A DNA stretch of 64,000 nucleotides from Rhodococcus rhodochrous (lineage in GTDB: Bacteria > Actinomycetota > Actinomycetes > Mycobacteriales > Mycobacteriaceae): the NCBI RefSeq assembly GCF_014854695.1, contig NZ_CP027557.1, positions 4,216,001 to 4,280,000 of the forward strand. The letters run 5' to 3'. The notes under the pieces were generated by a model that was given only the letters and a program-made list of their open reading frames with translations, did no database searches and was not told where the DNA came from. Every line of letters starts with the position of its first letter. Position 1 is the stretch's first letter. This document shows positions 1 to 9,479 of this stretch, one piece after another. Both the position numbers and the translations under genes were made by a program.

Positions 1-1392
1 GAGACGGTCTTCGAAGGTGAGCGCACCGATGTCGCCGTCTCCGCCTGGTACGACAACACTCCCGGCTACGAACGCAGCTTCGTCGACCGCGCGATCGACT
101 TCTACCGGGCGCAGCGTTTCGAACTCACCGCGGACGGCGAACTCGTCGAGCTCGACGTTCCCGACGACGCACGGGTGAGCGTGTACCGCGATCACCTGCT
201 CGTGCGCACCCGCTCCGAATGGCTCGGCCATCCCGCCGGCACCCTGCTCGCCGCGAACTATCCGGCCTTCCTCGCCGGGTCGCGCGAGGTGACGGTGCTG
301 TTCGCCCCGGACGAGCACACCTCGCTCGAGCAGTACGCGTGGACGCAGAATCACCTGCTCGTCGTCACACTGCGCGATGTGCAGACCCGCGTGCGGGTGC
401 TCACGCCGGGTGAGGACGGCTGGTCGGACGAGGAGCTGCCCGGCATCCCCGATGCCACGTCGACTTCGATCATCGACGTCGATCCGCTCAACAGCGACGA
501 CTTCTTCCTCAACTCCAGCGGTTTCACGATCCCCGCGACCCTGCTGTCGGGGACGGTCGGCGGCCCGGTGGAGGCGATCAAGCAGGCCCCGTCGTTCTTC
601 GACGCCGAGGGCATCACCGTCGAGCAGTTCTTCGCGACGTCCGACGACGGCACGCAGGTGCCCTATTTCGTGGTCGGCAGCAACACCGGAACCCCGTCGC
701 CCACACTGCTGTACGGATACGGCGGATTCGAGAACTCGATGGTGCCCGCCTACAGCGGCGGCGTCGGGCGGGCATGGCTCGGGAAGGGCTACACCTACGT
801 CATCGCGAACATCCGTGGTGGCGGCGAGTACGGACCCACCTGGCACACGCAGGCCCTGAAGGAGAACCGGCACAAGGTCTTCGAGGACTTCGCCGCGGTC
901 GCGAAGGATCTCGTCGCCCGTGGGATCACCACGGCCGAGCAGCTCGGCACCCAGGGCGGCAGCAACGGCGGTCTGCTCATGGGCGTGATGCTCACCCGCT
1001 ATCCCGAACTGTTCGGGGCGATCGTGTGCCAGGTGCCGCTGCTCGACATGAAGCGCTACCACCTGCTGCTCGCCGGTGCGTCGTGGATGGCCGAGTACGG
1101 CGACCCCGACAACCCCGCGGAGTGGGAGTTCCTGTCGAAGTACTCGCCGTACCAGAACACCGACCCGGACGCCGACTATCCGCCGATCCTCGTCACCACG
1201 TCGACGCGCGACGACCGGGTGCATCCCGGCCATGCGCGGAAGATGGTGGCGCGGCTCGAGGAGCAGGGTCACGAGGTCCGGTACTACGAGAACATCGAGG
1301 GCGGCCACGGCGGCGCGGCGGACAACGCCCAGGCAGCGTTCAAGTCGGCGCTGACGTTCACCTTCCTGGCCGACAAGCTCGCGAACCGGTGA
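1..1392 (+). CDS. Prolyl oligopeptidase family serine peptidase (5' end outside window)
   Basis: The reading frame is open from base 1, so the N-terminal beta-propeller is only partly present; a GTG at 175 is internal, not the start. The C-terminal half is a clear S9-family alpha/beta-hydrolase catalytic domain: nucleophile elbow GGSNGG (Ser codon 961-963), an Asp in TSTRDDRVHPGHA and a His in GGHGG near the C-terminus, in the family order. Enzymes of this family cleave short peptides after proline or basic residues, usually in the cytoplasm. A strong dyad follows the stop. Substrate specificity cannot be read from the sequence. Confidence 0.9.
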   Translation, partial: ETVFEGERTDVAVSAWYDNTPGYERSFVDRAIDFYRAQRFELTADGELVELDVPDDARVSVYRDHLLVRTRSEWLGHPAGTLLAANYPAFLAGSREVTVLFAPDEHTSLEQYAWTQNHLLVVTLRDVQTRVRVLTPGEDGWSDEELPGIPDATSTSIIDVDPLNSDDFFLNSSGFTIPATLLSGTVGGPVEAIKQAPSFFDAEGITVEQFFATSDDGTQVPYFVVGSNTGTPSPTLLYGYGGFENSMVPAYSGGVGRAWLGKGYTYVIANIRGGGEYGPTWHTQALKENRHKVFEDFAAVAKDLVARGITTAEQLGTQGGSNGGLLMGVMLTRYPELFGAIVCQVPLLDMKRYHLLLAGASWMAEYGDPDNPAEWEFLSKYSPYQNTDPDADYPPILVTTSTRDDRVHPGHARKMVARLEEQGHEVRYYENIEGGHGGAADNAQAAFKSALTFTFLADKLANR

Positions 1393-1397
1393 ACTTC

Positions 1398-1444
1398 GGG
1401 GAGGTCGTGTGCGTTTTCGTCGAGAAACACGCACACAACCTCCC
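1398..1444. terminator. Bidirectional terminator between convergent genes
   Basis: A long inverted repeat fills the gap between the peptidase stop (1392) and the LacI-regulator stop (1445). The left arm begins GGGGAGGTCGTGTGCGTTTT and the right arm reads ACGCACACAACCTCCC, with a single mismatch near the base of the stem. T-rich and A-rich bases lie at the loop on either strand. Confidence 0.75.
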
Positions 1445-2449
1445 TCATCTCGCCGGTCCGGTGGACTCGCGGACGACGAGCTGCGTCGGGAGTACGAGTT
1501 CGTCGGCCACCGCGACCCGCTCGTAGGCCTGCCGGGCGAGCATCTCGATGGCGCGCGCCCCGGCGTCCTCGGTGCGTTCGGCGAGCGTGGTGAGCGACGG
1601 CTGGCACAGGTCGGAGCCGAAGATGTTGTCGAAGCCGACCACACTCACGTGCTCCGGCACGGACACCCCGCGTTCCCGCATCCGGCGCAGCACGCCGATG
1701 GCGAGCATGTCGTTGTGGCACACCACCGCGGTGGCACCGGCGGCCACGGCGGCGTCGGCCGCGGCGGCACCGCCACCGAGCGTCGGCGAGTAGGGGCCGA
1801 AGCGACGCACCGCGATGCCGTGGGCCTGCGCCGCGGCCTGCAGACCGGCCCAGCGTCGCGCTCCCGACCACGACTCGGGCGGACCGCCGAGGAACAGCAA
1901 CGAGCGGTGCCCGAGCGACGCGAGGTGGTCGACGATCTGCCGCGTTCCCGTCTCGTAATCGGCGACGACGCAGGAGATTCCGCGGATCGCGCGATTCACC
2001 AGGGTCACGGCGTCGAGTTCGGCGACGCGCCGCAGTTCGTCGTCGGGCATGCGGGCGGCCGCCAGGACGAAACCGTCGACGGCCGGCCCCAGCCGCCGGA
2101 TGATGTGCGCTTCGGTGGTCGCGCTCTCCTGGGTGTCGGCGAGGACGAGGGTCCGGCCGGAGGCGACGGCGGCACGTTCGGCCCCTTTGATCACGCCCGA
2201 GAAGAAGGGGTTGGTGATGTCGGGGACGAGCAGCGCCAACGTGTTGGTGCGTCCCGATTCGAGGGCGCGGGCGGCGGGGTTGGGTGCATAGCCGAGCCGG
2301 TCGGCGACTTCGAGGATGTGGTCGCGGGTGGCGACGTTGACACGACCGGGGTTGGTGAAGGTCCGCGAGACCGTCGACGCCGCGACCCCTGCCTCGCGGG
2401 CCACATCGGTGATGGTGGCGCGTTTCCGGGAACGCGGGGAGGCCGACAT
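1445..2449 (-). CDS. LacI-family transcriptional regulator of the quinate/shikimate operon
   Basis: A 334-residue repressor-type protein. The start at 2449 (MSASPRSRKR) puts the LacI helix-turn-helix TITDVAREAGVAASTVSRTF at the expected N-terminal position; a longer frame to 2587 would add 46 unlikely residues and run across the operator. A periplasmic-binding-protein-like sensor domain follows (LALLVPDITNPFFSGVIKG) and ends with the usual VVGFDNIFGSDLCQPSLTT. It is divergent from the transporter gene with about 100 bp between them, which contains a central-CG palindrome typical of LacI operators. The inferred role is a repressor relieved by a quinate/shikimate pathway compound; the ligand is not proven. 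Confidence 0.9.
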   Translation of the reverse strand: MSASPRSRKRATITDVAREAGVAASTVSRTFTNPGRVNVATRDHILEVADRLGYAPNPAARALESGRTNTLALLVPDITNPFFSGVIKGAERAAVASGRTLVLADTQESATTEAHIIRRLGPAVDGFVLAAARMPDDELRRVAELDAVTLVNRAIRGISCVVADYETGTRQIVDHLASLGHRSLLFLGGPPESWSGARRWAGLQAAAQAHGIAVRRFGPYSPTLGGGAAAADAAVAAGATAVVCHNDMLAIGVLRRMRERGVSVPEHVSVVGFDNIFGSDLCQPSLTTLAERTEDAGARAIEMLARQAYERVAVADELVLPTQLVVRESTGPAR

Positions 2450-2470
2450 ACGGACAGTATGGCAAAAAAT

Positions 2471-2484
2471 GGCAAACGATTGCC
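2471..2484. promoter_or_regulatory. Predicted LacI-family operator
   Basis: GGCAAACGATTGCC is an inverted repeat (GGCAA/TTGCC) with the central CG characteristic of LacI/PurR operators. It lies 22 bp upstream of the regulator start and 66 bp upstream of the transporter start, so one site could control both directions. A partial half-site copy (TGGCAAAAAA) sits just to its left. Confidence 0.65.
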
Positions 2485-2549
2485 GTGGGCTGCGCCACAC
2501 CCCTACCGTCCCTGTATCCGATACTGAAGACCCACCCCCGAGGCATCCG

Positions 2550-3908
2550 ATGACTGAAAACACCACCGTGCAGCGCACGCCCCGCAAGGCGGCCCTCGCC
2601 GCGTGGAGCGGCAGCGCACTGGAGTACTACGACCTTGCGATCTACGGCACCGCCGCCGCGCTCGTCTTCCCGAAGATCTTCTTTCCGGAGGGCAACCAGG
2701 CGGTCGCGACCGTCGCGTCGCTCGCAACCTTCGGCGTCGCCTACGTCGCCCGCCCCTTCGGTTCCATCCTGATGGGGCACATCGGCGACCGTTTCGGCCG
2801 CAAACTGATCCTCGTGGGCACGCTGCTGCTCATGGGTGTCTCGACCTTCCTCATCGGCTGCCTGCCGACCTACGGGCAGGTCGGCATGCTCGCGCCGATC
2901 CTGCTGGTCACTCTGCGACTGCTCCAGGGCCTGTCGGCCGCGGGTGAGCAGGCCGGCGCGAATTCCATGTCGTTCGAACACGCCCCCGACGACAGACGCG
3001 GCTTCTTCACCAGCTGGACGCTGAGCGGCACGCAGGGCGGGCAGGTGCTCGCACCGCTGATGTTCCTGCCCGTGATCGCTCTCCTGTCCGAGGAGCAGCT
3101 GCAGTCGTGGGGCTGGCGTGTGCCCTTCTGGATCAGCGCCGTGATCGTGCTGGTCGGTTTCCTCATCCGCCGCAGCCTCGACGAGACGCCCGAGTTCCAC
3201 GCCGAGAAGGCGCACGACGAGGCACCCAAGGCACCGCTCGCCGTGCTCTTCCGCCACCACTGGACCGGCGTCCTGCGCGTCTTCTTCGCAGCCTTCATCG
3301 CCATGGTCAACACGGCCTTCCAGGTGTTCGCCCTCAACTTCGCCACGGCCGACGAGTACGGCATCGGCATCAGCGACACCACGATGCTGTGGCTGGCGAT
3401 CGTCGCCAACATCATCGCCGTGGGCACCATCCCCATGTGGGCCCTGCTGTCCGACCGCATCGGCCGCAAGCCGGTCTTCGTCACCGGCCTGATCGGCAGC
3501 GCCGTCATGGTGACGGCCTTCCTGTGGTCGATCTCCCGGGGCGACGTGCCGCTCGTGCTCGTCACCGGCATCCTGCTCGCCGGCGTGATCTACAGCATGC
3601 CGAACGCGGTGTGGCCCGCCACCTACGCCGAGTACTTCCCCACCAGCGTCCGCCTGTCGGGCATGGCGATCGGCACCCAGTTCGGCTTCGCGCTCGCCGG
3701 CTTCACCCCGGCCATCGCCGGGTCGCTCATGGACGGCAACGCCGACAACTGGTACCGCGTGGCCCTGTTCTGCGTCGGCGCCGTCGCCATCTCGCTGATC
3801 GCGGTGGCCACCGGACCGTCCGGAACCCACAAGATCCCCACCCGTGAGATCGGCCTGCTCCCCCACGATCGGAACACCGCGCCGGTCCCCGCCGGAGCGG
3901 CATCGTGA
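2550..3908 (+). CDS. MFS transporter, metabolite:H+ symporter type (shikimate/quinate uptake)
   Basis: A 452-residue protein with about 12 hydrophobic segments. The start at 2550 ([10 protein letters not shown]) has GAGG about 8 bases upstream; longer in-frame starts would overlap the divergent regulator. MHS-family signatures are seen: [20 protein letters not shown] near the N-terminus, the loop motif [12 protein letters not shown], and later [11 protein letters not shown]. It resembles the ShiA shikimate permease. It is the first gene of an operon and overlaps aroQ by 4 nt, so it most likely imports the substrate for the enzymes downstream. Quinate versus shikimate preference cannot be told. 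Confidence 0.85.
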   Translation: MTENTTVQRTPRKAALAAWSGSALEYYDLAIYGTAAALVFPKIFFPEGNQAVATVASLATFGVAYVARPFGSILMGHIGDRFGRKLILVGTLLLMGVSTFLIGCLPTYGQVGMLAPILLVTLRLLQGLSAAGEQAGANSMSFEHAPDDRRGFFTSWTLSGTQGGQVLAPLMFLPVIALLSEEQLQSWGWRVPFWISAVIVLVGFLIRRSLDETPEFHAEKAHDEAPKAPLAVLFRHHWTGVLRVFFAAFIAMVNTAFQVFALNFATADEYGIGISDTTMLWLAIVANIIAVGTIPMWALLSDRIGRKPVFVTGLIGSAVMVTAFLWSISRGDVPLVLVTGILLAGVIYSMPNAVWPATYAEYFPTSVRLSGMAIGTQFGFALAGFTPAIAGSLMDGNADNWYRVALFCVGAVAISLIAVATGPSGTHKIPTREIGLLPHDRNTAPVPAGAAS

Positions 3909-4375
3909 GTGTTCGTCCGACGATCGCCGTCCTCAACGGACCCAATCTCAACCTGCTCGGCACGCGTGAACCTCATCTCTACGGCACCGCGACGCTGGCG
4001 GACATCGAGAAGTCGTGCCGCCGCACCGCCGACGACCTGGGCTTCGACATCGACTTCCGGCAGAGCAACCACGAGGGCGCCCTCATCGACGCCGTCCACG
4101 AACTCCGCGAATCGGCGGCCGGTTTCGTGGTCAACGCCGCGGCCTACACGCACACCTCGGTCGCACTGCACGACGCGCTGGTGACCGTCGCGGCACCGAT
4201 CGTGGAAGTGCACCTGACCAACGTCCACGCCCGCGAGGAGTTCCGGCACCACTCGTTCGTCGCTCCCGTCGCGAAGGCCGTGATCGCCGGATGCGGCCCC
4301 GACGGATACGACTTCGCCGTCCGTCACCTGGCCGCGCTCGCACTCGATACCGAGAAGAAGGAAAGCTCCCGATGA
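3905..4375 (+). CDS. aroQ: Type II 3-dehydroquinate dehydratase
   Basis: A 156-residue protein, the usual size for type II dehydroquinase, which reversibly dehydrates 3-dehydroquinate to 3-dehydroshikimate. Conserved features seen: [18 protein letters not shown] (with the catalytic Tyr), NAAAYTHTS (Asn and catalytic His) and [14 protein letters not shown] (His and Arg). The GTG start overlaps the transporter stop by 4 nt, and its own stop overlaps the next start by 4 nt. Membership in this operon points to a catabolic isozyme; the biosynthetic aroQ is expected elsewhere. Confidence 0.92.
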   Translation: MSVRPTIAVLNGPNLNLLGTREPHLYGTATLADIEKSCRRTADDLGFDIDFRQSNHEGALIDAVHELRESAAGFVVNAAAYTHTSVALHDALVTVAAPIVEVHLTNVHAREEFRHHSFVAPVAKAVIAGCGPDGYDFAVRHLAALALDTEKKESSR

Positions 4376-5238
4376 CCACCGCAGCGCCCGCACGTACGTC
4401 CTTCCTGCTGGGCCTGTTCGGCGCCGGGATCGGCGGTTCGCTCACCCCCGCCATGCAGGAACGGGAAGGCTTCGCCTCGGGACTGAACCTGACCTACCGC
4501 CTCGTCGACGCCGAACGTCTCGGCTACGGCGCCGAGAACCTGGCCGAGATGCTCGACTGGGCACAGCGTTTCGGCTTCGACGGGCTCAACATCACGCACC
4601 CCTTCAAGCAGGTCGTCATCCCCCTGCTCGACGAGTTGTCCGACGACGCCCACGATCTCGGCGCGGTCAACACCGTGGTGTTCCGCGACGGTCGCGCACT
4701 CGGCCGCAATACCGACTGGTCCGGCTGGGGACGTGCGTTCCGCCGCCGGCTGCCCGAGGCCGTCTCCGACCGCGCCGTGCTGGTCGGGGCCGGCGGTGCC
4801 GGTTCGGCCGTCGGGTATGCGCTGCTCGAACAGGGCTCCGCGCACGTGTCCATCGTCGACGTCGACGTCGAGAAGGCGCAGGCCTGCGCGACCCGCCTGG
4901 CCAAGCGCTTCGGCGACGACCGGGTCCGCGCGACCACCGATCTCGCCGGGGCGCTGGCCTCGGCGCAGGGTCTGGTCAACGCGACCCCCACAGGCATGAC
5001 CGGCCACCCCGGGCTGCCCGTCCCCGCCGAGCTCGTCCGCGAGGACCTGTGGGTCTCCGACGTCGTGTACTTCCCGCTCGAGACCGAACTGATCCACCTC
5101 GCCCGCTCCCGCGGATGCCGCGTGGTACCCGGTGGCGGCATGGCCGTCTTCCAGGCCGTGGGTGCCTTCGAGTACTTCACGGGCGTCGAACCCGACGCCG
5201 AACGAATGGTCCGACACTTCGAGGAGCTGACCAGCTGA
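4372..5238 (+). CDS. aroE: Shikimate/quinate dehydrogenase (AroE/QsuD type)
   Basis: A 288-residue protein starting ATG at 4372. N-terminal substrate-binding features include GGSLTPAM and [13 protein letters not shown] (catalytic Lys). The dinucleotide-binding loop is VGAGGAGSA, followed by IVDVDVEKA; the acidic residue after the second strand suggests NAD+ rather than NADP+, as in corynebacterial QsuD. It would oxidise quinate or shikimate to 3-dehydroquinate or 3-dehydroshikimate. It sits in an operon with 4-nt and 1-nt overlaps. A biosynthetic AroE is possible but less likely in this context. Confidence 0.88.
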   Translation: MTTAAPARTSFLLGLFGAGIGGSLTPAMQEREGFASGLNLTYRLVDAERLGYGAENLAEMLDWAQRFGFDGLNITHPFKQVVIPLLDELSDDAHDLGAVNTVVFRDGRALGRNTDWSGWGRAFRRRLPEAVSDRAVLVGAGGAGSAVGYALLEQGSAHVSIVDVDVEKAQACATRLAKRFGDDRVRATTDLAGALASAQGLVNATPTGMTGHPGLPVPAELVREDLWVSDVVYFPLETELIHLARSRGCRVVPGGGMAVFQAVGAFEYFTGVEPDAERMVRHFEELTS

Positions 5239-7067
5239 TGCGCCGCGGAATCGCCACCGTCTCGCTCTCCGGTGTTCTCGCCGACAAACTCGACGCGATC
5301 GCCGCTGCAGGATTCGACGGGATCGAGATCTTCGACAACGACCTGATCGCGTCGCCGCTGTCACCCGCCGAGGTGGCGAGGCGCTGCGCCGATCTCGGTC
5401 TGTCGATCGACCTGTTCCAGCCGATCCGCGACATCGAGGGCGTCGACCCGCGGCGGTTCCCCGACGTCCTGCACCGTGTCCGCCGCAAGCTCGAGGTGAT
5501 GAACGAGCTCGGCGCGACGACCTTCCTGGCGTGCTCGAACGCGCTGCCGACCGCGATCGACGATCCGGGACTGTCCGCCGAACAGTTGCGCGCCGTCGGT
5601 GATCTCGCCGCCTCGCACGGGGTCACCTTCGCCTACGAGGCCCTCGCCTGGGGACGTCACGTCAACCGGGTCGGGCAGGCGTGGAATCTCGTCGAACGCG
5701 CCGACCACCCGGCCGTGACGCTGGCCGTGGACACCTTCCACATGCTCGCACGCGGCGATGACGGACGCGCCCTGGCCGGTATCCCCGGCGAACGCATCGG
5801 CTTCCTGCAGGTCGCCGACGCCCCGGTGCTCGACATGAACGTCCTCGAATGGAGCCGCCACTTCCGGTGCTTCCCGGGGCAAGGCATGCTCGACGTCTCC
5901 GGGGTGGTCGCGGCCGTGCTCGACGCCGGCTACGACGGGCCGCTCTCGCTCGAGGTCTTCAGCGACGTGGTGCGCGAAGCGGATCCGCATGTGACCGCGC
6001 GCGACGCGATGCGGTCGCTGCTGTTCCTCGAGGACCGGCTCGGTACGCGGGTCACCGGACCCGCACGCGAGAAGGTGACGGTCGCACCGCCGCTTCCGGC
6101 GCGGACCGACGCGGCGTTCGTCGAATTCGCCGACCCCGACCGCTCCGATTACCCGGCACTGCTCACCGGACTCGGATTCCACGTCGCCGGCCGGCACCGC
6201 AGCAAGCCCGTCGTGTGGTGGCGCAACGGCGGCGCGAACATCGTCCTCAACGAGGAGCCCGCGCCGGGCCCCGCCGCGACCGCGCTGGGTCTCGTCGCCC
6301 CCGACGTCGCCGCGGTGGCCGAACGCGCCGCGAGCCTGCTGTGGCCCGCGGTCGACCGCACCCGAGGGGAGGGCGAAGCAGGCCTGCCGGGCATCACCTC
6401 CCCCTCCGGACTGCACGTCTTCGTCAGCGCCGAGCCGGGGCAGCCCGACGACTGGCACAACGACTTCGTGTCCGACGATGCCGCGGGCACTTCCGTGGCC
6501 GACGAGGGGTGGCTCGGTCTCGACCACGTCGACGTGACGGTCGCGGCGGACGATCTGAACCAGGAGCTGTCGTTCTTCCGCACTCTGTTCGGACTGCGGC
6601 CGGAGGACCCCGAGGAGTACATCCAGCCGCAGGGCCGCCTGCGCATCCGCGCACTGCGCGCGGAGAAGGGTGACCTGCGGGTCGCGCTGAACGTCTCCGA
6701 GACCGGTGCTGCGCCACAGCCGCACGGCGTGACCCAGCTGGCCTTCGCCACGGCCGACGTCGTCGACGCGGTACGGCACGCACGTGCGCGCGGCGTGGAG
6801 TTCCTCCGGCCGCCCGCGAACTACTACGCCGATCTCGACGCGCGGTTCGTGCTCGACCCCGACCTGCTCACCGTCCTGCAGGACAACGGACTGCTCTACG
6901 ACCGCAACGACGACGGCGGCGAATTCCTGCACGCCTACACACTCCCGGTGCAGGGCGGTTTCCAGGTCGAACTCCTCGAACGGCGCGGCGGCTACACCGG
7001 ATACGGCTCCCCCAACGCGCACGTCCGGCTCGCCGCTGCTGCCCGCGCAGGATCAGCGGTCGCGTAG
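5238..7067 (+). CDS. quiC: 3-dehydroshikimate dehydratase, TIM barrel fused to HPPD-like VOC domain
   Basis: A 609-residue two-domain protein forming protocatechuate from 3-dehydroshikimate. Residues 1-280 are an AP-endonuclease-2/xylose-isomerase-like TIM barrel. Its predicted metal ligands E134 (FAYEALAWG), D165 (LAVDTFHML), Q191 (LQVAD) and E239 (LSLEVF) fall at the positions recalled for Pseudomonas QuiC1. Residues from about 290 form a glyoxalase/4-hydroxyphenylpyruvate-dioxygenase-like domain with H430 and E578 at ligand positions but Gln500 where HPPD has His. The ATG overlaps the aroE stop by one base (TGATG). Its end overlaps the convergent hydrolase gene by 15 bp. Confidence 0.9.
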   Translation: MRRGIATVSLSGVLADKLDAIAAAGFDGIEIFDNDLIASPLSPAEVARRCADLGLSIDLFQPIRDIEGVDPRRFPDVLHRVRRKLEVMNELGATTFLACSNALPTAIDDPGLSAEQLRAVGDLAASHGVTFAYEALAWGRHVNRVGQAWNLVERADHPAVTLAVDTFHMLARGDDGRALAGIPGERIGFLQVADAPVLDMNVLEWSRHFRCFPGQGMLDVSGVVAAVLDAGYDGPLSLEVFSDVVREADPHVTARDAMRSLLFLEDRLGTRVTGPAREKVTVAPPLPARTDAAFVEFADPDRSDYPALLTGLGFHVAGRHRSKPVVWWRNGGANIVLNEEPAPGPAATALGLVAPDVAAVAERAASLLWPAVDRTRGEGEAGLPGITSPSGLHVFVSAEPGQPDDWHNDFVSDDAAGTSVADEGWLGLDHVDVTVAADDLNQELSFFRTLFGLRPEDPEEYIQPQGRLRIRALRAEKGDLRVALNVSETGAAPQPHGVTQLAFATADVVDAVRHARARGVEFLRPPANYYADLDARFVLDPDLLTVLQDNGLLYDRNDDGGEFLHAYTLPVQGGFQVELLERRGGYTGYGSPNAHVRLAAAARAGSAVA

Positions 7068-7910
7068 CCAGGCCACGATCGTCGCTACGGTGTCGTCGTT
7101 GTCGCGGATCCATCCGTTGTGGCCCAGTGCCCGCGGGTTGTGCCACCGGGCGACGTCGGCGGAGGGCAGCTTCTCGAGCAGGTGCTGCGCCGACGCGACC
7201 GGGGTGAGGTCGTCGTCTTCGATCGTGATCGACAGGACGGGCAGCGTGAGACGCCCGACCCGTTCCTCGTAGTCGATGTCCGCACCGGCCGGTTCGAACC
7301 GGCCGGTGCGGGCCAGTCGCGCCCAGTCGGAGATCAGCACGCGCGACTGCCGGCCGAAACCGGCGACGTCGATGCGGTCGCCGGGCCAGAAACCGGCCAC
7401 CGCGGCGGTCAGCGACATCGCCGTCGACCCGAGCCACAGTCCCGGTCCGCGGATGCCCGCGTGGTGGCGGTAGTAGGGCGTGCCCGAGGCGACGAGGATC
7501 AGTCCGCCGAGTCGGCCGCGGATGCGTGCGGCGTAGAGCACCCCGAGTTGGCCGCCCATGGAGTGGCCGAGCAGGTACGGCGTCGAGTCGGGGAAGCGCT
7601 CCCGCACCACCTCGAAGACAGCGGGGAAGTGCGTCGCGACGATCTCGTGGTAGCCGTAGGTGCTGTCGGGTCCGGGCCTCGGACGGCTGTCGCCCTGGCC
7701 GGCCAGTTCACAGATCGCCGCGTCGAATCCGTGCTCGGTGATCGCCTGCGCGAACGGCTCGTAGTAACCGGCCGGGATGCCGAGCCCCGGCACGATCACC
7801 ACGACGACGCGGGAGGCGTCGCGACGTGTCTCGTGCTCGTGGTCGGGTCCCGCGAAGAGGCGCACCGGGGCCGTGGTGCCCCCGGGAAGCTGGATCGGTA
7901 CGGTCTCCAC
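7053..7910 (-). CDS. Alpha/beta hydrolase
   Basis: A 285-residue alpha/beta-hydrolase-fold protein. The oxyanion/lid region begins with VVVVIVPGLGIPAGYYE, the nucleophile elbow is GHSMGG (Ser117), an acidic residue lies in a later ITIEDDDLTPV segment, and a His is near the C-terminus (ALGHNGW). There is no signal peptide, so it is probably a cytoplasmic esterase or lipase-like enzyme. Convergent with quiC and divergent from a small exported protein. The substrate is unknown. Confidence 0.8.
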   Translation of the reverse strand: METVPIQLPGGTTAPVRLFAGPDHEHETRRDASRVVVVIVPGLGIPAGYYEPFAQAITEHGFDAAICELAGQGDSRPRPGPDSTYGYHEIVATHFPAVFEVVRERFPDSTPYLLGHSMGGQLGVLYAARIRGRLGGLILVASGTPYYRHHAGIRGPGLWLGSTAMSLTAAVAGFWPGDRIDVAGFGRQSRVLISDWARLARTGRFEPAGADIDYEERVGRLTLPVLSITIEDDDLTPVASAQHLLEKLPSADVARWHNPRALGHNGWIRDNDDTVATIVAWLRDR

Positions 7911-7966
7911 CGGCCCAGACTAGGCCGATCCGGACGCGGCGGGTGCCGGTTTCCCCAGTGTCCCTG

Positions 7967-7999
7967 CCATCCCGAGTCCGGAATTCAGGGTCGGGATGG
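7967..7999. promoter_or_regulatory. Dyad in the divergent promoter region
   Basis: CCATCCCGA and TCGGGATGG form a 9-bp perfect inverted repeat around a 15-nt centre, between the start of the hydrolase (7910) and that of the exported protein (8079). It could be an operator or an RNA hairpin in the leader of either gene; the sequence does not decide. Confidence 0.35.
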
Positions 8000-8078
8000 G
8001 GGTCGTGCCCGGATGTGCTCGGGCCGGGTCGCGGCGGACGATCGAAATGTCCGGTCCAGCACCCCTTCGGAGGAACCC

Positions 8079-8420
8079 ATGCGTACTCTTGCCACCCGCT
8101 CCCATCTCGCGACCGCAGCCGTCCTGTCGCTCGGCACCACCGCAGTACTGCTCGGAACAGGAACTGCCGCAGCACAACCCGCGCCCGGTGTGGTCGGCAT
8201 GAGCGAGCAGGCCGCGGTCGCCGTGCTCGCCGCGGAGGGTGTGCCGTACTCGATCGTCAACCGGTCCGGTTCCGCCGGCGGCGACTGCACCGTGACCGCT
8301 CAGCGCGACCGGGGATACCGGACCGAGGTCGAGTACGAATACGACAGTGACGACAACGACTTCGATCGTGTCGAACGTCAGGTGTGGCGCGGGGTCGGCC
8401 TGACGGTCGTGTGCCGCTGA
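8079..8420 (+). CDS. Small exported PASTA-like protein
   Basis: A 113-residue protein. ATG at 8079 is preceded by CGGAGGAA at good spacing. Residues 1-34 form a signal peptide (basic start, hydrophobic core, AAAQPAPG cleavage region). The mature part GMSEQAAVAVLAAEGVPYSI has the look of a single PASTA-like repeat, then an acidic stretch and two Cys residues (GGDCTV, VVCR) that could form a disulfide. Such short secreted proteins are common in Rhodococcus; function unknown. It converges on the nitroreductase gene with 13 bp between the stops. Confidence 0.75.
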   Translation: MRTLATRSHLATAAVLSLGTTAVLLGTGTAAAQPAPGVVGMSEQAAVAVLAAEGVPYSIVNRSGSAGGDCTVTAQRDRGYRTEVEYEYDSDDNDFDRVERQVWRGVGLTVVCR

Positions 8421-8433
8421 CGACTCCCTGCGG

Positions 8434-9282
8434 TCAGTCCAGACCGAAACCGCGCTCCCGCAGAGCTTCCCGCATCTGTTCCCTGCTCCCGAGCGCGCCG
8501 GGCGACGCGAAGCGCCCGAGTACACGTTCGACCCAGCTCTCCGCCAGACCCTGATCGCGGTAGAAGCCGGAGATCTCCTCCTCGTATACGGCGAGGCCGG
8601 CATCCCGCTCCTCGGTCGAGTACTGCTCGCGATGCAGCACCACATCCTGACCCAAGCGCGGCTTGACCTCCGACTCCACCTCGGGATCGGGACGGCCCAC
8701 CACCAGCCCGACCACAGCGAAACTGTGGTCGGGCAGAGCCAGTTCTGCGGCCACGTCACGCGGATGGTTGCGGATGGCCCCGATGTAGACGGTGCCGAGA
8801 CCGAGCGATTCCGCGGCGAGCACCGCATTCTGTGCGGCGAGCGCGGCATCGACCACCCCGAGCAGCGCGGACTCCACGTAGTCGACGTTGACGAGGTCCT
8901 TGTCGTGCTGCTCGGCGACCCGCGCCGCGCGGGCGAGGTCGGCCACCCACACGAGCAGCAGTGGAGCGTCACGCACCGCCGGCTGGTTGCCGGCGAGAGT
9001 CGCGATCCGGGCGAGCCGGTCGCGGTCGGTGACGGCCACGACGCTCCACAACTGCAGGTTGCTCGAGCTCGCGGCGGAGGAGGCCGCGGCCACGATCGCG
9101 CGCAGATCGTCCTCGGAGACGGCCTCGGGAAGGAACTTTCGCACGGAGCGATGCGCCAGCTGGAGAGCGATGACGTCGTTCCACGCGCCGGAACCACCGC
9201 GGCCGGCCACCTGCTCGGCGGCCCGGGTGCCGTACCTGCGGCGCAGTGCGGCGAGCTGTTCGTCCAGGACGACGTCGGTCAT
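8434..9282 (-). CDS. Nitroreductase family protein (NfsA-like)
   Basis: A 282-residue FMN-dependent oxidoreductase of the nitroreductase fold. The start at 9282 (MTDVVLDEQL) is chosen because AGAAGGAGA lies about 8 bases upstream; the longer frame to 9366 lacks this. Seen motifs: HRSVRKFLPEAVSEDDLRAI with the Arg/Ser FMN-phosphate contacts, SSASSSNLQLW, and LGLGTVYIGAIRNHP. Its length fits the NfsA branch, which reduces nitroaromatics or quinones with NADPH. The physiological substrate is unknown. Confidence 0.85.
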   Translation of the reverse strand: MTDVVLDEQLAALRRRYGTRAAEQVAGRGGSGAWNDVIALQLAHRSVRKFLPEAVSEDDLRAIVAAASSAASSSNLQLWSVVAVTDRDRLARIATLAGNQPAVRDAPLLLVWVADLARAARVAEQHDKDLVNVDYVESALLGVVDAALAAQNAVLAAESLGLGTVYIGAIRNHPRDVAAELALPDHSFAVVGLVVGRPDPEVESEVKPRLGQDVVLHREQYSTEERDAGLAVYEEEISGFYRDQGLAESWVERVLGRFASPGALGSREQMREALRERGFGLD

Positions 9283-9479
9283 GGTGGGAGATCTCCTTCT
9301 GATCGGCAATACCGACGGTCGAGTCTGCCTCCTCGCGTCCCGGCCGCCGAGCATTGCCCTCAGCATGATTTCAGCGTTGTCCGGGCCGGCTCGTCCGACC
9401 GACCCCGAGACGAAGATCAGGGTGAAGATCCGGGCCGTTCCCGGATGTGCCGAGACCGTTACGGCGACAGGATGAATAC

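Noticed and set aside
1284..3866. An 860-codon open frame on the minus strand
   Set aside because: It runs antisense through the MFS transporter and the LacI regulator in a GC-rich shadow frame; its translation is compositionally odd (runs of Arg, Gly, Asp and His) with no domain.
7119..8420. A 433-codon plus-strand frame across the alpha/beta hydrolase
   Set aside because: Only its last 113 codons, after the Shine-Dalgarno site at 8070, are credible; the rest is a shadow of the minus-strand hydrolase.
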